Assembly: GCF_000418325.1 (NCBI RefSeq) | Contig: NC_021658.1 | Span: 13,248,501 to 13,312,500, forward strand | DNA: 64,000 bases | From: Sorangium cellulosum So0157-2 | GTDB lineage: Bacteria; Myxococcota_A; Polyangia; Polyangiales; Polyangiaceae | Direction of reading: 5' to 3' | Shown here: in pieces, positions 10,626 to 19,183 of the stretch | Numbering within the stretch: the stretch's first letter is position 1 | Layout: each line of letters starts with the position of its first letter | Translations under genes and position numbers: made by a program | Notes under the pieces: model-generated | What the model saw: the letters and a program-made list of their open reading frames with translations, nothing else | Database searches by the model: none | Told to the model about the DNA's origin: nothing

Positions 10626-13600
10626 CCGCCACCTACCGAGACGGTCCCCTGCCCCTGCACTCCACCACCGCCGCCGCCGCCGCCGCCGATGCTGCCGATC
10701 ACCTGCTGCAGATGCTCGAACGCGCCGGCGGTGCTGCCGAGGCCGGTGTCGAGCTGCGCTTCGAGGTCGCGCAGCGCGGTGAGGATAGGCTCGAGCAGCG
10801 TGCGCACGTCGAGGCCGCGCGCCATGGCCATGATGTCGTCGTAGGTGCCGATCAGCCCGGCCATCAGGATCGATGGCTTGAGCGCGGTCTCGAGCTTCTC
10901 GATGCTCACGCGCAGCGTGGCGATGACGACCTTGACCGGATCGAGCGGATCGAAGGCCGCCAGCGCGTCGCGGAAGGCCTCGAGCTCGGCGATGATCGGA
11001 CCGAGCACGACCGACGGCCGCATCGCGCCGAGCTCGGCCTTCACCTGGGTGAACAGCGCAGTCAGCTCGATCCGGAAGACCGAGATGTCGAGGTTGGCGA
11101 CCAGCGCCGACAGCTCGCCGATGCCGGCCCGCACCGGGGTCAACAGCCCTTCGACGAGGATGGCGCGGATCTTGTCGCGCAGGGCGGCGATGATCGGGCC
11201 GACCAGGGTGAGCACGCGGCTCGGGCGCAGCGCGGTCAGCAGCGGATCGACCATGGCGCGCAGATCGCCGCCGGCGAGGTCGAGGCCGAGCCCACGGCCG
11301 ACGGCGATGGCCCGCGCCCGCAGCATCGACAGCGGCGCGAACGCGGTCTGCAGGTCGGTGCGGGTGGCGGTGATCTCCGAGAGGCCGTGCGCGGTCATCG
11401 TCTCGACGGCGCGGGCGGTGGCCTCGAGCGCGGCCAGGTAGCGGTCCTGGCTGCTGCCGAGCGCGCCCAGCGTGTCGAGCGGCGCGGCCGCGGCCAGCAT
11501 CGGATCGAGGCGCAGGCGCAAGGCCGAGCCGGCGTCGTGGGCCTCGACCGCGGCGCGCAGGCGGCGGAAACCGACGTCGAGCTGCGCCGCGATCGCGCGC
11601 AGGTCGACGCCGGCGACCGTGGCGTGGGCGTGGGCCAGCGCGGTCGCGGCCGACGCCACCAGGGCGCGGACCTCGGCGGCGCCGTCGTCGCCGGTGATCC
11701 AGCCCAGCACGGCGACGAACGAGCGCGGCCGGGCGTGCAGGCCGAGGCCCTCGACCAGCGAGGCGATCATGCTGCCTATCACCGAGCCGTCGCGGCTCGG
11801 CGGGCCGCCGAGCGCGCGGTCGAGCAGGCGATCCAGCTGATCGCCGAGCCCGGTCGGGTCGATGCGGGCCAGGAAACCGTCGATGGCGCGGTGCACGTCC
11901 TCGACGCGATCCGCCCACTGATCGATGTGCGTGACGTCGAGGATTTGCTGGCGGATCGCCGAGACCTGGTCCTCGACCGGCTGGAGCAGCGGCGCCGGGT
12001 CGACGCGATCGATGGCGCCGAGGATCTGGTCGAAGATCTGGTCCACCGGCGTGATGACGCGGGCGCGCACGTCGATACGCGCGATCTCGGTGCGGATCTG
12101 GTCGACGGCGGCGAACACCGGGCGCAGCGCCGCCTCGGGATCGACGGCCTTGACCCGCGCCACGAAGGCGGTGAACTCGGCGTCGAGCGGATCGGTGATG
12201 CGGCGGGGGTCGAGCTCGGTGAGCACCGCGACCACCTTGCCGAACTCCTCGGAGATCGCGTCGAGGACCTCGGTGTCGAGGCGATCGAGGATGGCGTCGA
12301 GCTCGTGGGTGAGGACGTCGACGACGTCGCGGCGAAAGTCGATGGCGCGAATGGGCGCGACGACGCCGTCGAGCTCGCGCTTGGCGCTGTCGGGCAGCAG
12401 CCCGAACGGCACCAGGGACAGCGCGTCGGCGCCCGTGTTCATCACGTCGCTCGCGGTGTCGAAGTAAGGCTGGAGCTGGACGCTGTGCAGCTCGTCGGCG
12501 ATGCGCTGGACCCCGGCGCGCGCGCTGTCGATGAGCTGCTGGATGCCGAGCGCCTGCACCGCGGTCTGCACCGCGGTGAACGCCGCCTTCACGTGCTCGG
12601 CGCCCTGCTCGATCACGCCGGTGACCGCTGTGATCGCGCTGATGATGCCGTTGGCGACGCTGGTGATCGTGCCCTTGATGCTGTCGATGAACGCGGTCAG
12701 CTCCGCGATCGCCGCGTTGATCGGCTGCAGGAAGCGGGTGATCTCGCGGGCGATGCCGGCGAGGTCGATGGCGTCGATCGCCTCGCGCACGACGTTGAAC
12801 GCGCCGCGGATGGCCCCGGAGATTTGACCGAACGCCGCGTTGATCTGGTGAATCAACGCGGTGACCGCGCCGAGGCTCTGCTGCACCGGCCGGGTCAGGG
12901 GCTCGGCCGAGAGCCCCTCGATCGCGGTCACCGCGCGGACCGACAGCTCGCTGGCCGCCGCCCAGGCCTCGTCCAGCGGCAGGGCCGGCGCCTCGCCGGC
13001 CGGCAGGATCGGCGTCACTCCGCCGGCCAGGCCCTCGCAGGCCGCGCGGATCCGGCTGCTGTCCACGGTGCGCAGGCGCGCGGCGGCGACCTCGATGGCG
13101 TGGGCCGAGCGCATGGGATCGGTATGGACCAGCGTTGCTTCGCCGAAGCCCATGGCGCGTGTCAGGGTCGAGGTCAGGTCGTCGAGGGCGCGGACGACCT
13201 CCGCGACCACCTCGGCGGCGGCGCCGACCTGGGCCGGATCGTTCGGATCGCTGACCGCGGCGACCGCGGCGATCGCCGCCTCGCCCTCGGTCCACGCCCG
13301 GGCGCGCGCGCTCAGGGTCGCGGCGGTCTCGGGCGCCAATAGCCGATCGATCATCGCCGCGCCGTCGCGGAGATCAGAGGCCGCGGTGTGGATAGCCATC
13401 ATGCTGCCGACCAGCGTGATGAGATCGCGCGCCGCGAGGGCGACATCGCCGAACCGGGCGAGCGGCGCGTCGATATCGACCGGCTGCGGGAACAGGCCAC
13501 GCGCCGCCCCGAGGAGGCTGGTCACCGCCGGGCTGCGGTGGGCGCCGAGCAGCTGGCCGAGCCCGGCCTCGACACCCGCCAGTCCCACGATCGATTCAGC

Positions 13601-13960
13601 CGGCGGCGTGCGCAGCTGGCGCAACAACCTCACGGCATCATCGTTGCGCGCCGTCTGGATCAACGCGAGGAGCGGCCGCACCGGCGCGAGCAACGCGTCG
13701 GTATCGGGGATCGTCACGCTCACGCCGCCGGCGGCGCCGACCGACGCGTCGATGCCGCTCATGTCGATCGACGAGAACCGCGACACCAGGCGGCCAAGAG
13801 CGGCGGTGTCGAAGCTCGGCGCGGCCGGCAGATCGGTCGGCCGCGGCGGGGAACCCGACGGCGATTGCGTGAACGCCGCGCTCATGTCGCTGCGGGCCTG
13901 CGCCGGCGTGGTGCGCGACGGGTCGTTGAAGGTCCCCTCGAGGGTGGCGCTGAGCGGCAT
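10622..13960 (-). CDS. long helical protein, candidate tape measure
   Basis: An 1112-residue protein starting at ATG 13960, two bases from the upstream stop. It is almost entirely helical with irregularly repeated segments rich in Leu, Ile, Val, Ala and Asp (for example FNVVREAIDAIDLAGIAREI, RARVITPVDQIFDQILGAID, LRTIFT-like turns are absent). It ends in a glycine run (GGGGGGGG) encoded by GGC triplets. No enzymatic motif is visible. Its size, helical character, and place next to a DNA-circularisation-N-like gene, as in Mu, suggest the tape measure that sets tail length. At about 1.5 angstrom per residue the ruler would be near 165 nm. It is unusual that the gene lies upstream of the sheath. 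Confidence 0.6.
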   Translation of the reverse strand: MPLSATLEGTFNDPSRTTPAQARSDMSAAFTQSPSGSPPRPTDLPAAPSFDTAALGRLVSRFSSIDMSGIDASVGAAGGVSVTIPDTDALLAPVRPLLALIQTARNDDAVRLLRQLRTPPAESIVGLAGVEAGLGQLLGAHRSPAVTSLLGAARGLFPQPVDIDAPLARFGDVALAARDLITLVGSMMAIHTAASDLRDGAAMIDRLLAPETAATLSARARAWTEGEAAIAAVAAVSDPNDPAQVGAAAEVVAEVVRALDDLTSTLTRAMGFGEATLVHTDPMRSAHAIEVAAARLRTVDSSRIRAACEGLAGGVTPILPAGEAPALPLDEAWAAASELSVRAVTAIEGLSAEPLTRPVQQSLGAVTALIHQINAAFGQISGAIRGAFNVVREAIDAIDLAGIAREITRFLQPINAAIAELTAFIDSIKGTITSVANGIISAITAVTGVIEQGAEHVKAAFTAVQTAVQALGIQQLIDSARAGVQRIADELHSVQLQPYFDTASDVMNTGADALSLVPFGLLPDSAKRELDGVVAPIRAIDFRRDVVDVLTHELDAILDRLDTEVLDAISEEFGKVVAVLTELDPRRITDPLDAEFTAFVARVKAVDPEAALRPVFAAVDQIRTEIARIDVRARVITPVDQIFDQILGAIDRVDPAPLLQPVEDQVSAIRQQILDVTHIDQWADRVEDVHRAIDGFLARIDPTGLGDQLDRLLDRALGGPPSRDGSVIGSMIASLVEGLGLHARPRSFVAVLGWITGDDGAAEVRALVASAATALAHAHATVAGVDLRAIAAQLDVGFRRLRAAVEAHDAGSALRLRLDPMLAAAAPLDTLGALGSSQDRYLAALEATARAVETMTAHGLSEITATRTDLQTAFAPLSMLRARAIAVGRGLGLDLAGGDLRAMVDPLLTALRPSRVLTLVGPIIAALRDKIRAILVEGLLTPVRAGIGELSALVANLDISVFRIELTALFTQVKAELGAMRPSVVLGPIIAELEAFRDALAAFDPLDPVKVVIATLRVSIEKLETALKPSILMAGLIGTYDDIMAMARGLDVRTLLEPILTALRDLEAQLDTGLGSTAGAFEHLQQVIGSIGGGGGGGGGVQGQGTVSVGGG

Positions 13961-13961
13961 G

Positions 13962-14561
13962 TCAGATCCCCAGCGCGCCTTTCAACCCGCTGAGCAGGGT
14001 ATCGGTCACGCCCCTGGTGGCCTGGTCGACCCTGGCGAGCGCCGGCCGCATTGGCTCGACCGGGTTGCCCAGCGCCGGGATCGAGCCGAGCAGATCGGGC
14101 AGCTCGAGTCCGTCGAGGCCGAGCTCGGCCAGCAGATCGAGATCGGGAGCAAGGTCGGCGCCGAGGTCGTCGATCGGGGTCGGCGGCGCCGGCGGCTCGA
14201 CGTACTCGCGCAGCACGATGCGGTAGCGCGTGCTGTCGGCGGCGTCGTTGGTCTCGGTGATATCGAGGCCGAGAATGAGGACCTGCTCCAGCTCGGTGGC
14301 GGTCACGATATCGGCGACGAAATCGACCGGATCGCCGGCGCGGAACTTCTCGCGCAGCGCGCCGAGCGCGTCGTCGCGCGCCTGATCGCCGTGCAACGAT
14401 CCGCGGATCTCGACGACGACGCTTTCGGTGCCGAGATCCTGCTGCAGGTCGCCGAGCAGGCCCGGTACGCCGAGCGTCGCGACGCGACGCGATTCGAGCG
14501 TACGGATCGATTCGATCCGCGGCACCTCCCAGCTGCCCAGCATCGGGGTTACGATCGACAC
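13962..14561 (-). CDS. baseplate protein resembling DNA-circularisation N-terminal domain
   Basis: A 199-residue protein, first gene of the visible tail operon. I chose GTG 14561 because AGGTG lies a few bases upstream; the alternative ATG at 14543 has none. The sequence (RRVATLGVPGLLGDLQQDLG, VVVEIRGSLHGDQARDDALG, LREKFRAGDPVDFVADIVTA, then TRYRIVLREYVEPP) follows the pattern of the Mu gp43/DNA-circularisation N domain: a beta core, an insert specifying a parameter window, and a final strand. In Mu this protein sits between tape measure and hub. The C-terminal 60 residues are a Leu/Asp-rich helical tail. Function in baseplate assembly is inferred. Confidence 0.6.
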   Translation of the reverse strand: MSIVTPMLGSWEVPRIESIRTLESRRVATLGVPGLLGDLQQDLGTESVVVEIRGSLHGDQARDDALGALREKFRAGDPVDFVADIVTATELEQVLILGLDITETNDAADSTRYRIVLREYVEPPAPPTPIDDLGADLAPDLDLLAELGLDGLELPDLLGSIPALGNPVEPMRPALARVDQATRGVTDTLLSGLKGALGI

Positions 14562-14831
14562 GTCACCTATAAATGCTGTCGCATAGTCTCGACCGGATGG
14601 TCAAGCCGGTTCGGCCGGAGAATGCTCGCCCCGCAATCGTCATCGTCCAGTCGACGACGTCATGGCGGAGGGCCGCCATCTCAGGGACCCTGCCGGGCCG
14701 GAGGCCAAATGGCCGATGCTGATTCGGGAACGTCAGCAATTCCGAGTGCTTGGACGCAGCGCTTGCAGGTCGGCCTCTCCGTGCGCTCGTGGGCGCTTGG
14801 TGAACCAACCCACCACGAGGAGGAGAGGTCG
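14562..14831. other. leader region upstream of the tail operon
   Basis: No convincing gene is seen here. On the minus strand a TTGACC hexamer occurs at 14599-14604, but a matching -10 box is not found at standard spacing (the nearest TATGCG is only 13 bases away). The ATAGGTGAC stretch next to the GTG at 14561 provides the ribosome binding site. This is the likely transcription start region of the operon, but the promoter is not identified. Confidence 0.4.
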
Positions 14832-15116
14832 ATGGGGAAAATGTGCTTCGGCTTCGATCTCGTCACAACCGGGTACTCCAGCAGCGAGCCCGCGAGCCGC
14901 CGGATGGGCCTACCGAATTCGCTGCCCAATTCTGCTGCGGCTGGACGCTGGCGCGACGCCGGCGTGTACCGCGGAAGATCTCCAGGTCGCTCGCTCCACG
15001 GAATCAGCGCACCCCGCCTGGACCGGAGCTCGGGAGTATCTAGCTGCTGCTGCGACGTTCAGGGAGCGATGACGGCTTGGTGCTCCCAGGGAAGACGCGG
15101 CTCACGATCCAACTAA
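14832..15116 (+). CDS. small ORF with strong ribosome binding site, unknown
   Basis: A 94-codon frame from ATG 14832. A GAGGAGGAGAGG purine stretch ends four bases before the ATG, an unusually strong ribosome binding site. The first 36 residues (MGKMCFGFDLVTTGYSSSEP and on) look like coding sequence, while the rest is Arg/Ser/Gly-rich with a Cys cluster (SSCCCD) and less biased codons. It may be a small real gene whose end was altered by decay, like its neighbours. No family recognised. Confidence 0.3.
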   Translation: MGKMCFGFDLVTTGYSSSEPASRRMGLPNSLPNSAAAGRWRDAGVYRGRSPGRSLHGISAPRLDRSSGVSSCCCDVQGAMTAWCSQGRRGSRSN

Positions 15117-15261
15117 ATGCAAACCAGGTCGCCAGGAACGCCAAGCATTCGAGCGAGAACGAGTGAAACTTGTAGAACACCTCGGCTACCACGAGCGCAG
15201 CGCCGGCGGCGAAGGTCTCACGAGCAACCGTTGGACGACCCAGGTGGATTATCGAATACAT
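15040..15261 (-). CDS. small membrane protein
   Basis: A 73-residue frame starting at ATG 15261 with GGAG nine bases upstream. Residues about 16-56 contain two hydrophobic stretches (TFAAGAALVVAEVFYKF and LECLAFLATWFAFSWIVSRV) that look like a two-helix inner-membrane hairpin, followed by a polar Ser-rich tail. Its 3' end overlaps the end of the + strand small ORF. Unknown function; in VgrG neighbourhoods small membrane proteins are often immunity proteins, but nothing here shows that. Confidence 0.45.
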   Translation of the reverse strand: MYSIIHLGRPTVARETFAAGAALVVAEVFYKFHSFSLECLAFLATWFAFSWIVSRVFPGSTKPSSLPERRSSS

Positions 15262-15380
15262 TCGCTATCTCCGTGTTGCGGGATCATCCGCGCAAGTGGG
15301 TAGCAGCGCAGCAGCCATCGCAGCCCCACCGTCTGCAGCGACAGGCGCATCGACGCGAGCTCTCCTGCCGTCGAGCTCTT

Positions 15381-15800
15381 TCACGATCCGGCCGCCGGCT
15401 GCAGATGCTGGTACGCCTCGGAGAAGGTCTTTGCCTCAGCGGCATCGGAAGAGAGCACCCGGGCCATGTGGCGCGACAGGCGTAGGTAGTCTGCGAGCGA
15501 CAGCCCGCGCACGGCGAGCGGCTGCGTCGGGCCGCCAGCCACCTGGATGTCGACCACGAGCTTCGCATAGGAGGCCGCATCCATGGTCAACGGCAGCTTC
15601 AAAGCGTCCTGCGCCTTGCCGAAAGCATCCGAGTAGACCAGCGGGATGCGCGCATCCTGCCCATGGACGCGCACGTCCTCCCCGATACGATTTCGGCGGA
15701 AATCTGTGCATGGTCGAACAGCGCGATCCCATGGGGCGCCCCGCTCTGCGACACCCCGTCCGCCGCCACGTCCTCCTCACTATCCGGTCCGGTGGCCATG
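15381..15800 (-). pseudogene. frameshifted small gene next to the VgrG remnant
   Basis: Two collinear open frames join into one coherent product. The first runs from ATG 15800 (MATGPDSEEDVAADGVSQSG then HGIALFDHAQISAEIVS). The second continues with VRVHGQDARIPLVYSDAFGK and DYLRLSRHMARVLSSDAAEA to a stop at 15381. The break is near 15680-15684, where a short G run (CGGGGAGG on the coding strand) looks one base short of encoding Gly-Glu-Asp. The product has no recognised family; it is Ala/Asp/Leu-rich and soluble. It follows a VgrG fragment on the same strand, so it may once have been a VgrG-linked cargo or adaptor. Confidence 0.5.
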
Positions 15801-15959
15801 CGGGATGGTGGACGGAACGAGCGCGGGTTGTCTAGAAGATTGTCGCGCGCCGGACGACGACCAATCATCGTGCCGCGAGCACGCAGAATCCGTCCCTGTC
15901 GCATTTTGCTGGAGGATGTGGGCCTGGTGCCCCCCCCTCGCGCGAGCCCGTGGAGGGCG

Positions 15960-16400
15960 TCGACCTGGCGACCTATGCAGGCCTGTCTCGCCGCGGAAGC
16001 GGAGGTTGCCCTCCGGCTTTACCTCCACGTAAGCGGAGCTCGAGTCGCCGAAGACGGTGACGATCCGATCGTCTTCGAACTCGAAGAAATGGAAGATGCC
16101 ATCTTCCTCCAGGAGGCGCGAGACGAACGAGAAGGCCGCCTCACCGAGCTGAGTACACACCTCCCGGCTCGGGTAAGCTGCCCGTGAGCCGCCACGCGAC
16201 GTCCGTCTCCGGTACGCCGTTCTCGGAGAGCAGCGTCGTGACGATCTGCTGCGTCGTCTGCTGCTGGACGACGCGGTAATCTGCGGAGAGGCGTAGCCCG
16301 GTGAGCGTCCGCCCCCCCTTCGCGTCGAGGTTGCTCCCACCGGCCGCGCTGACCGTGCGCGAGGCGCCGATGGTGGCGCTATCACCCGCTCGCCGCGGGC
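15960..16400 (-). pseudogene. VgrG (type VI spike) remnant
   Basis: Clear VgrG gp27-like fragments in two frames. The upstream piece reads DYRVVQQQTTQQIVTTLLSE then NGVPETDVAWRLTGS. The downstream piece reads YPSREVCTQLGEAAFSFVSR then LLEEDGIFHFFEFEDD, the hallmark of VgrG hubs (compare YPPREYC and FVSRLLEEEGI). They join perfectly if one of two T bases (A at 16175-16176 on +) is removed, so a one-base insertion broke the gene. Neither an N-terminal domain start nor the gp5 OB/beta-helix part is visible, so most of the gene is gone. No other type VI genes are seen near it. Confidence 0.8.
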
Positions 16401-16538
16401 CAGGGCGGTGCGGAGGACGAGGGGGCTCACCGCCTCGTCGAGCGCGGCGTCGAGGGTGGTGTCGCGCAGGCGCGCGGCCGCTGGCGCCGGCGGGGCGTGG
16501 TTCTCGCGAACCCTCAGCGGAGCTGCTATTTTAGCGGT

Positions 16539-16898
16539 ATGTCCAAGCGCGCCCGCTACGTCTGGGTATGCACGAAGCGCCGTCCCGACGGCAATCCGAA
16601 GGGATCGTGCGCGGTCGGCGGGGCCGAAGCATTGGTGAAGGAGCTCAAGATCGCGGCCGGCAAGGCGGGCGTGGACGCGCGGGTCACGTCGAGCGGCTGC
16701 TTCGACCTCTGCTGGGTCGGCCCCGCGGTGGGGGTGATGCCGGACATGACCTTCTTCGGCGGGATGAGCTCCGAAGACATCCCCGCGCTCGTCGAGGCGC
16801 TGAAGCGTCCGGAGAACGTCGCGAGCTGCCCTGCGCTGGCCGGCAAGGTGGTGCGGCTGGAGCAGTTCGAGGACCCGCACAAGCGGCGGGAGGAGTGA
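16539..16898 (+). CDS. thioredoxin-like [2Fe-2S] ferredoxin
   Basis: A 119-residue protein. ATG 16539 is chosen since the sequence from it (MSKRARYVWVCTKRRPDGNP) is the normal family start, while an upstream ATG adds unrelated residues. The four expected cysteines are present: Cys11 (VCTKRR), Cys23 (GSCAVGG), and the pair in SGCFDLCWVGP, followed by VGVMPDMTFFG. This spacing is that of thioredoxin-like [2Fe-2S] ferredoxins, cytosolic electron carriers. The gene looks intact between decayed neighbours and is the only normal one in this stretch. Weak ribosome binding site. Partner unknown. Confidence 0.85.
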   Translation: MSKRARYVWVCTKRRPDGNPKGSCAVGGAEALVKELKIAAGKAGVDARVTSSGCFDLCWVGPAVGVMPDMTFFGGMSSEDIPALVEALKRPENVASCPALAGKVVRLEQFEDPHKRREE

Positions 16899-16938
16899 TG
16901 CGCGGCGGCCGGTCTTCGATCTCCGGAGACGAGCTCAT

Positions 16939-17291
16939 GTGCACCTTGTGATCGTCGACGAGCTCGAAGCCAGGGCGACATCGCCCGCGTGCCGCGACGA
17001 GGCCGCGCTCGCGCTCGTCGCGGGCGTGGCGTCCCTCTTCTCCCCGCAGAAGTGGCCGTCCCGGCAGCGGCGGCACCTCTCCGAGCTGCGGACCCGGCTG
17101 GCCGCTCTCGAGATTGCGGCGGGCGCCTGGTCCTGCGTGCTCGCGGGCTGGCCGTCTTTCCCAGGTCTACCGAAGCGATATTCCAGCGCTATGCGCTCGA
17201 GTCCCCGGAGCGGCGAGCCGTTGTCGACGCGGCCTGGAAGGAACGGCTGCGCCGCGATTCAACAGAGTACAATCGCTGGCAAGAACTGTAG
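16939..17291 (+). pseudogene. possible frameshifted small gene
   Basis: Two overlapping frames seem to form one product: VIVDELEARATSPACRDEAA ... AALEIAAGAWSCVLAGWPSF in the first, then TEAIFQRYALESPERRAVVD and AAWKERLRRDSTEYNRWQEL in the second, which ends at 17291. The break is near 17155-17165. Both halves look coding by composition, but neither matches a family I know. Its 3' end faces the TonB receptor pseudogene. Confidence 0.3.
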
Positions 17292-17305
17292 AGGTACTAC
17301 CACGA

Positions 17306-19137
17306 TTATTGGATGAAACGCGGGACGCCCTCGAGGTGACAGCCATTCTTGCGTAGGCTCTTGCGTAGAGTCTTGCGTAGACTCACCAAGGCTCGATTCA
17401 GGCTCAACGACACATCGAGGCTGGACGTGGCGCTGAACCCCGGTCGATAGAAGCCGCTGCCATGCTCCAGCACGAGCTCGTCGGTGAGGTTGTCGAGCGC
17501 GAGGCGAGCGGTGATTTTGTTGCCGACGCGAAAGGCGCCGCGCAGGTGGAGCGTCACATAGCCGGGGGTGCCGTTCTCGGGGATCCGATTGTCTTCCACG
17601 TTCGTCGGGTCGTTGAGCCTGTCCTGGGCGAGCCGGCCGTTCGCGGTCGCCTCGATGCGCAGCCGAGGGACGGGCTGGGCCCAGACGCGCACCGACGCCT
17701 GCGGCGGAGGTGCTCGATCGGCCGGCGTCTTGGCAGGCCAGTCCGCTGCTCATTGTACTGGGTGCCGATCATCGCGAGCAGGCGCCCGGAGATCCCTGCA
17801 TATCGGGCCAATGGAACGTCGAATTCACCTTCGACGCCGTAGTACTCGACGCGGGAGGCGTTCTCGCTCCACTCGTACTGCTCGCCGTCCAGCGTCGTCG
17901 GGGAGCCGTCTCGTGCCGCCGGGGCGAGGGCGATGGCGTCGTCGTAGGCGAGATAGAAAATTGCGACCTCCGCCGAGATGCGATCAATCAGCGTCTTGAG
18001 GCCAGTATCGATGGACAGGGTGTGCTCTGGTCCGACGTCTGGGTTGGGGATCTGGAAGCGGTTGCCGGCCCGGGGGCCGAGCGCCGCGAAATCTTGAACG
18101 TTCGGTGAGCGAACTCCCCGGCCGGCATTCGCGATCCAGGCTACCCCTGGCGCGAATTCCCATCGTACGCCCGCGTTGAAGACGACATCCACCATGGTGT
18201 TGGTGAACGCGGGGCTGCTCGAATCTTCGTCCACGCTGCGCTTCGGGATGTCGAGGTGAAACAGGGCTTGCCGTACGCCCGCATGGGCTCGGAGCCCGTG
18301 GACGAGCTCCGCCTCCGCCTGGCCGTAGACTCCGCCGTGCGTCATCGACGAGCCGGTGGGATAGCGCTCGGGCTGGGGCTGCTTCTCGAGCACGGCGGGA
18401 TCGTAGACGTCGGCCTCGCTCGTGGCGCGATCGTACGTGGCGTCTATCCCGATCCGGGCCCCGCGCGTCCGCGCCGCGTTCAAGAGCCGGAGCTCGCCTC
18501 GGGCGGTAACGGCGTCGGAGCGGTTGTGCTCCCTCTCGACCGCGGCGCTCGGGACGAGGCGGGTGCGCGCTCGAGGTTCCAGTACGCCTCTGGGTTCGGG
18601 CTCGCCACGCCCTCTCCAGGGCGAATGTCGCCGGCACGGTAGTATGTGAAGCCGAGGTGAGCCGTCCACCGCGTCGCGCTGTGCTCGATCGAGATCCGGG
18701 AGGCGGCTCCGAGCGGATTGGTGGAGAAGCTCTGGAACGCGCGAGCGCGCGCGACGCCGCCCTCCGAGAGGGCATAGCCCGGCAGCGCCGTCACCATCGA
18801 GATCACCCCGCCAAGCGCGTCGCTCCCGTAAATCACCGAGGAGGCGCCGCGAATGACGTCGATTTCCTCGAGCGAATAGGGATCGACGAGGCCGAGGTAT
18901 GGGTTGTTCCCGGCGCGAAAGAACGTCGCGTTGAGCGGGATCCCGTCGACGACGTGCATCACCTCGCGCCCGGAGAGCCCGCGAACATCAATGGTTCCCT
19001 GGCCGGGCGTGGTCTGCTGGACCGAGACCCCGGCGTGGTGACGGAGCGCGTCCGCGATGCTTCGGCGGACGGCGCCGCGAACAGAGCGGCGGCGAGCGCG
19101 ACGGCGAGATGGGGGTGGGCACGAGGATGAATCACGG
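17306..19137 (-). pseudogene. TonB-dependent outer-membrane receptor pseudogene
   Basis: A degraded TonB-dependent receptor. The signal-peptide-like piece (LAVALAAALFAAPSAE) near 19070-19130 is in a different frame from the plug, which begins directly with SIADALRHHAGVSVQQTTPG and reads RGLSGREVMHVVDGIPLN, IDVIRGASSVIYGSDALGGV. The segment between signal peptide and plug is missing. Barrel sequences continue after a frameshift near 18565 (TRLVPSAAVEREHNRSD onward, VRSPNVQDFAALGPRAGNRF) and again after one near 17700-17740 (LRIEATANGRLAQDRLND, LALDNLTDELVLEHGSGFYR). The C-terminal end runs into a 12-base tandem repeat and lacks the usual terminal aromatic residue. No TonB box is visible. Confidence 0.85.
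17349..17384. repeat. 12-bp tandem repeat, three copies, at the end of the TonB receptor pseudogene
   Basis: Units TTGCGTAGGCTC, TTGCGTAGAGTC and TTGCGTAGACTC are consecutive at 17349, 17361 and 17373. On the minus strand they add the residues LRKTLRKSLRK-like to the C-terminal end of the broken receptor, replacing its normal last strand. Confidence 0.85.
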
Positions 19138-19183
19138 GCGGAACGCGAGGTTCGCGGATCTTCTCCCGTTCACCCGCGCTCGC

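Noticed and set aside
10577-13342. 921-residue + strand open frame opposite the tape-measure candidate
   Set aside because: Antisense to a coherent helical gene; amino-acid content (Arg, Gly, Asp, His rich) is typical of a reversed frame.
14599-14604. TTGACC as the -35 box of the tail operon
   Set aside because: The only TATGCG-like -10 is 13 bases away, too close for a sigma-70 promoter.
16488-16538. Upstream ATG for the ferredoxin gene
   Set aside because: The extra residues do not belong to the family, and the ATG at 16539 begins the conserved sequence.
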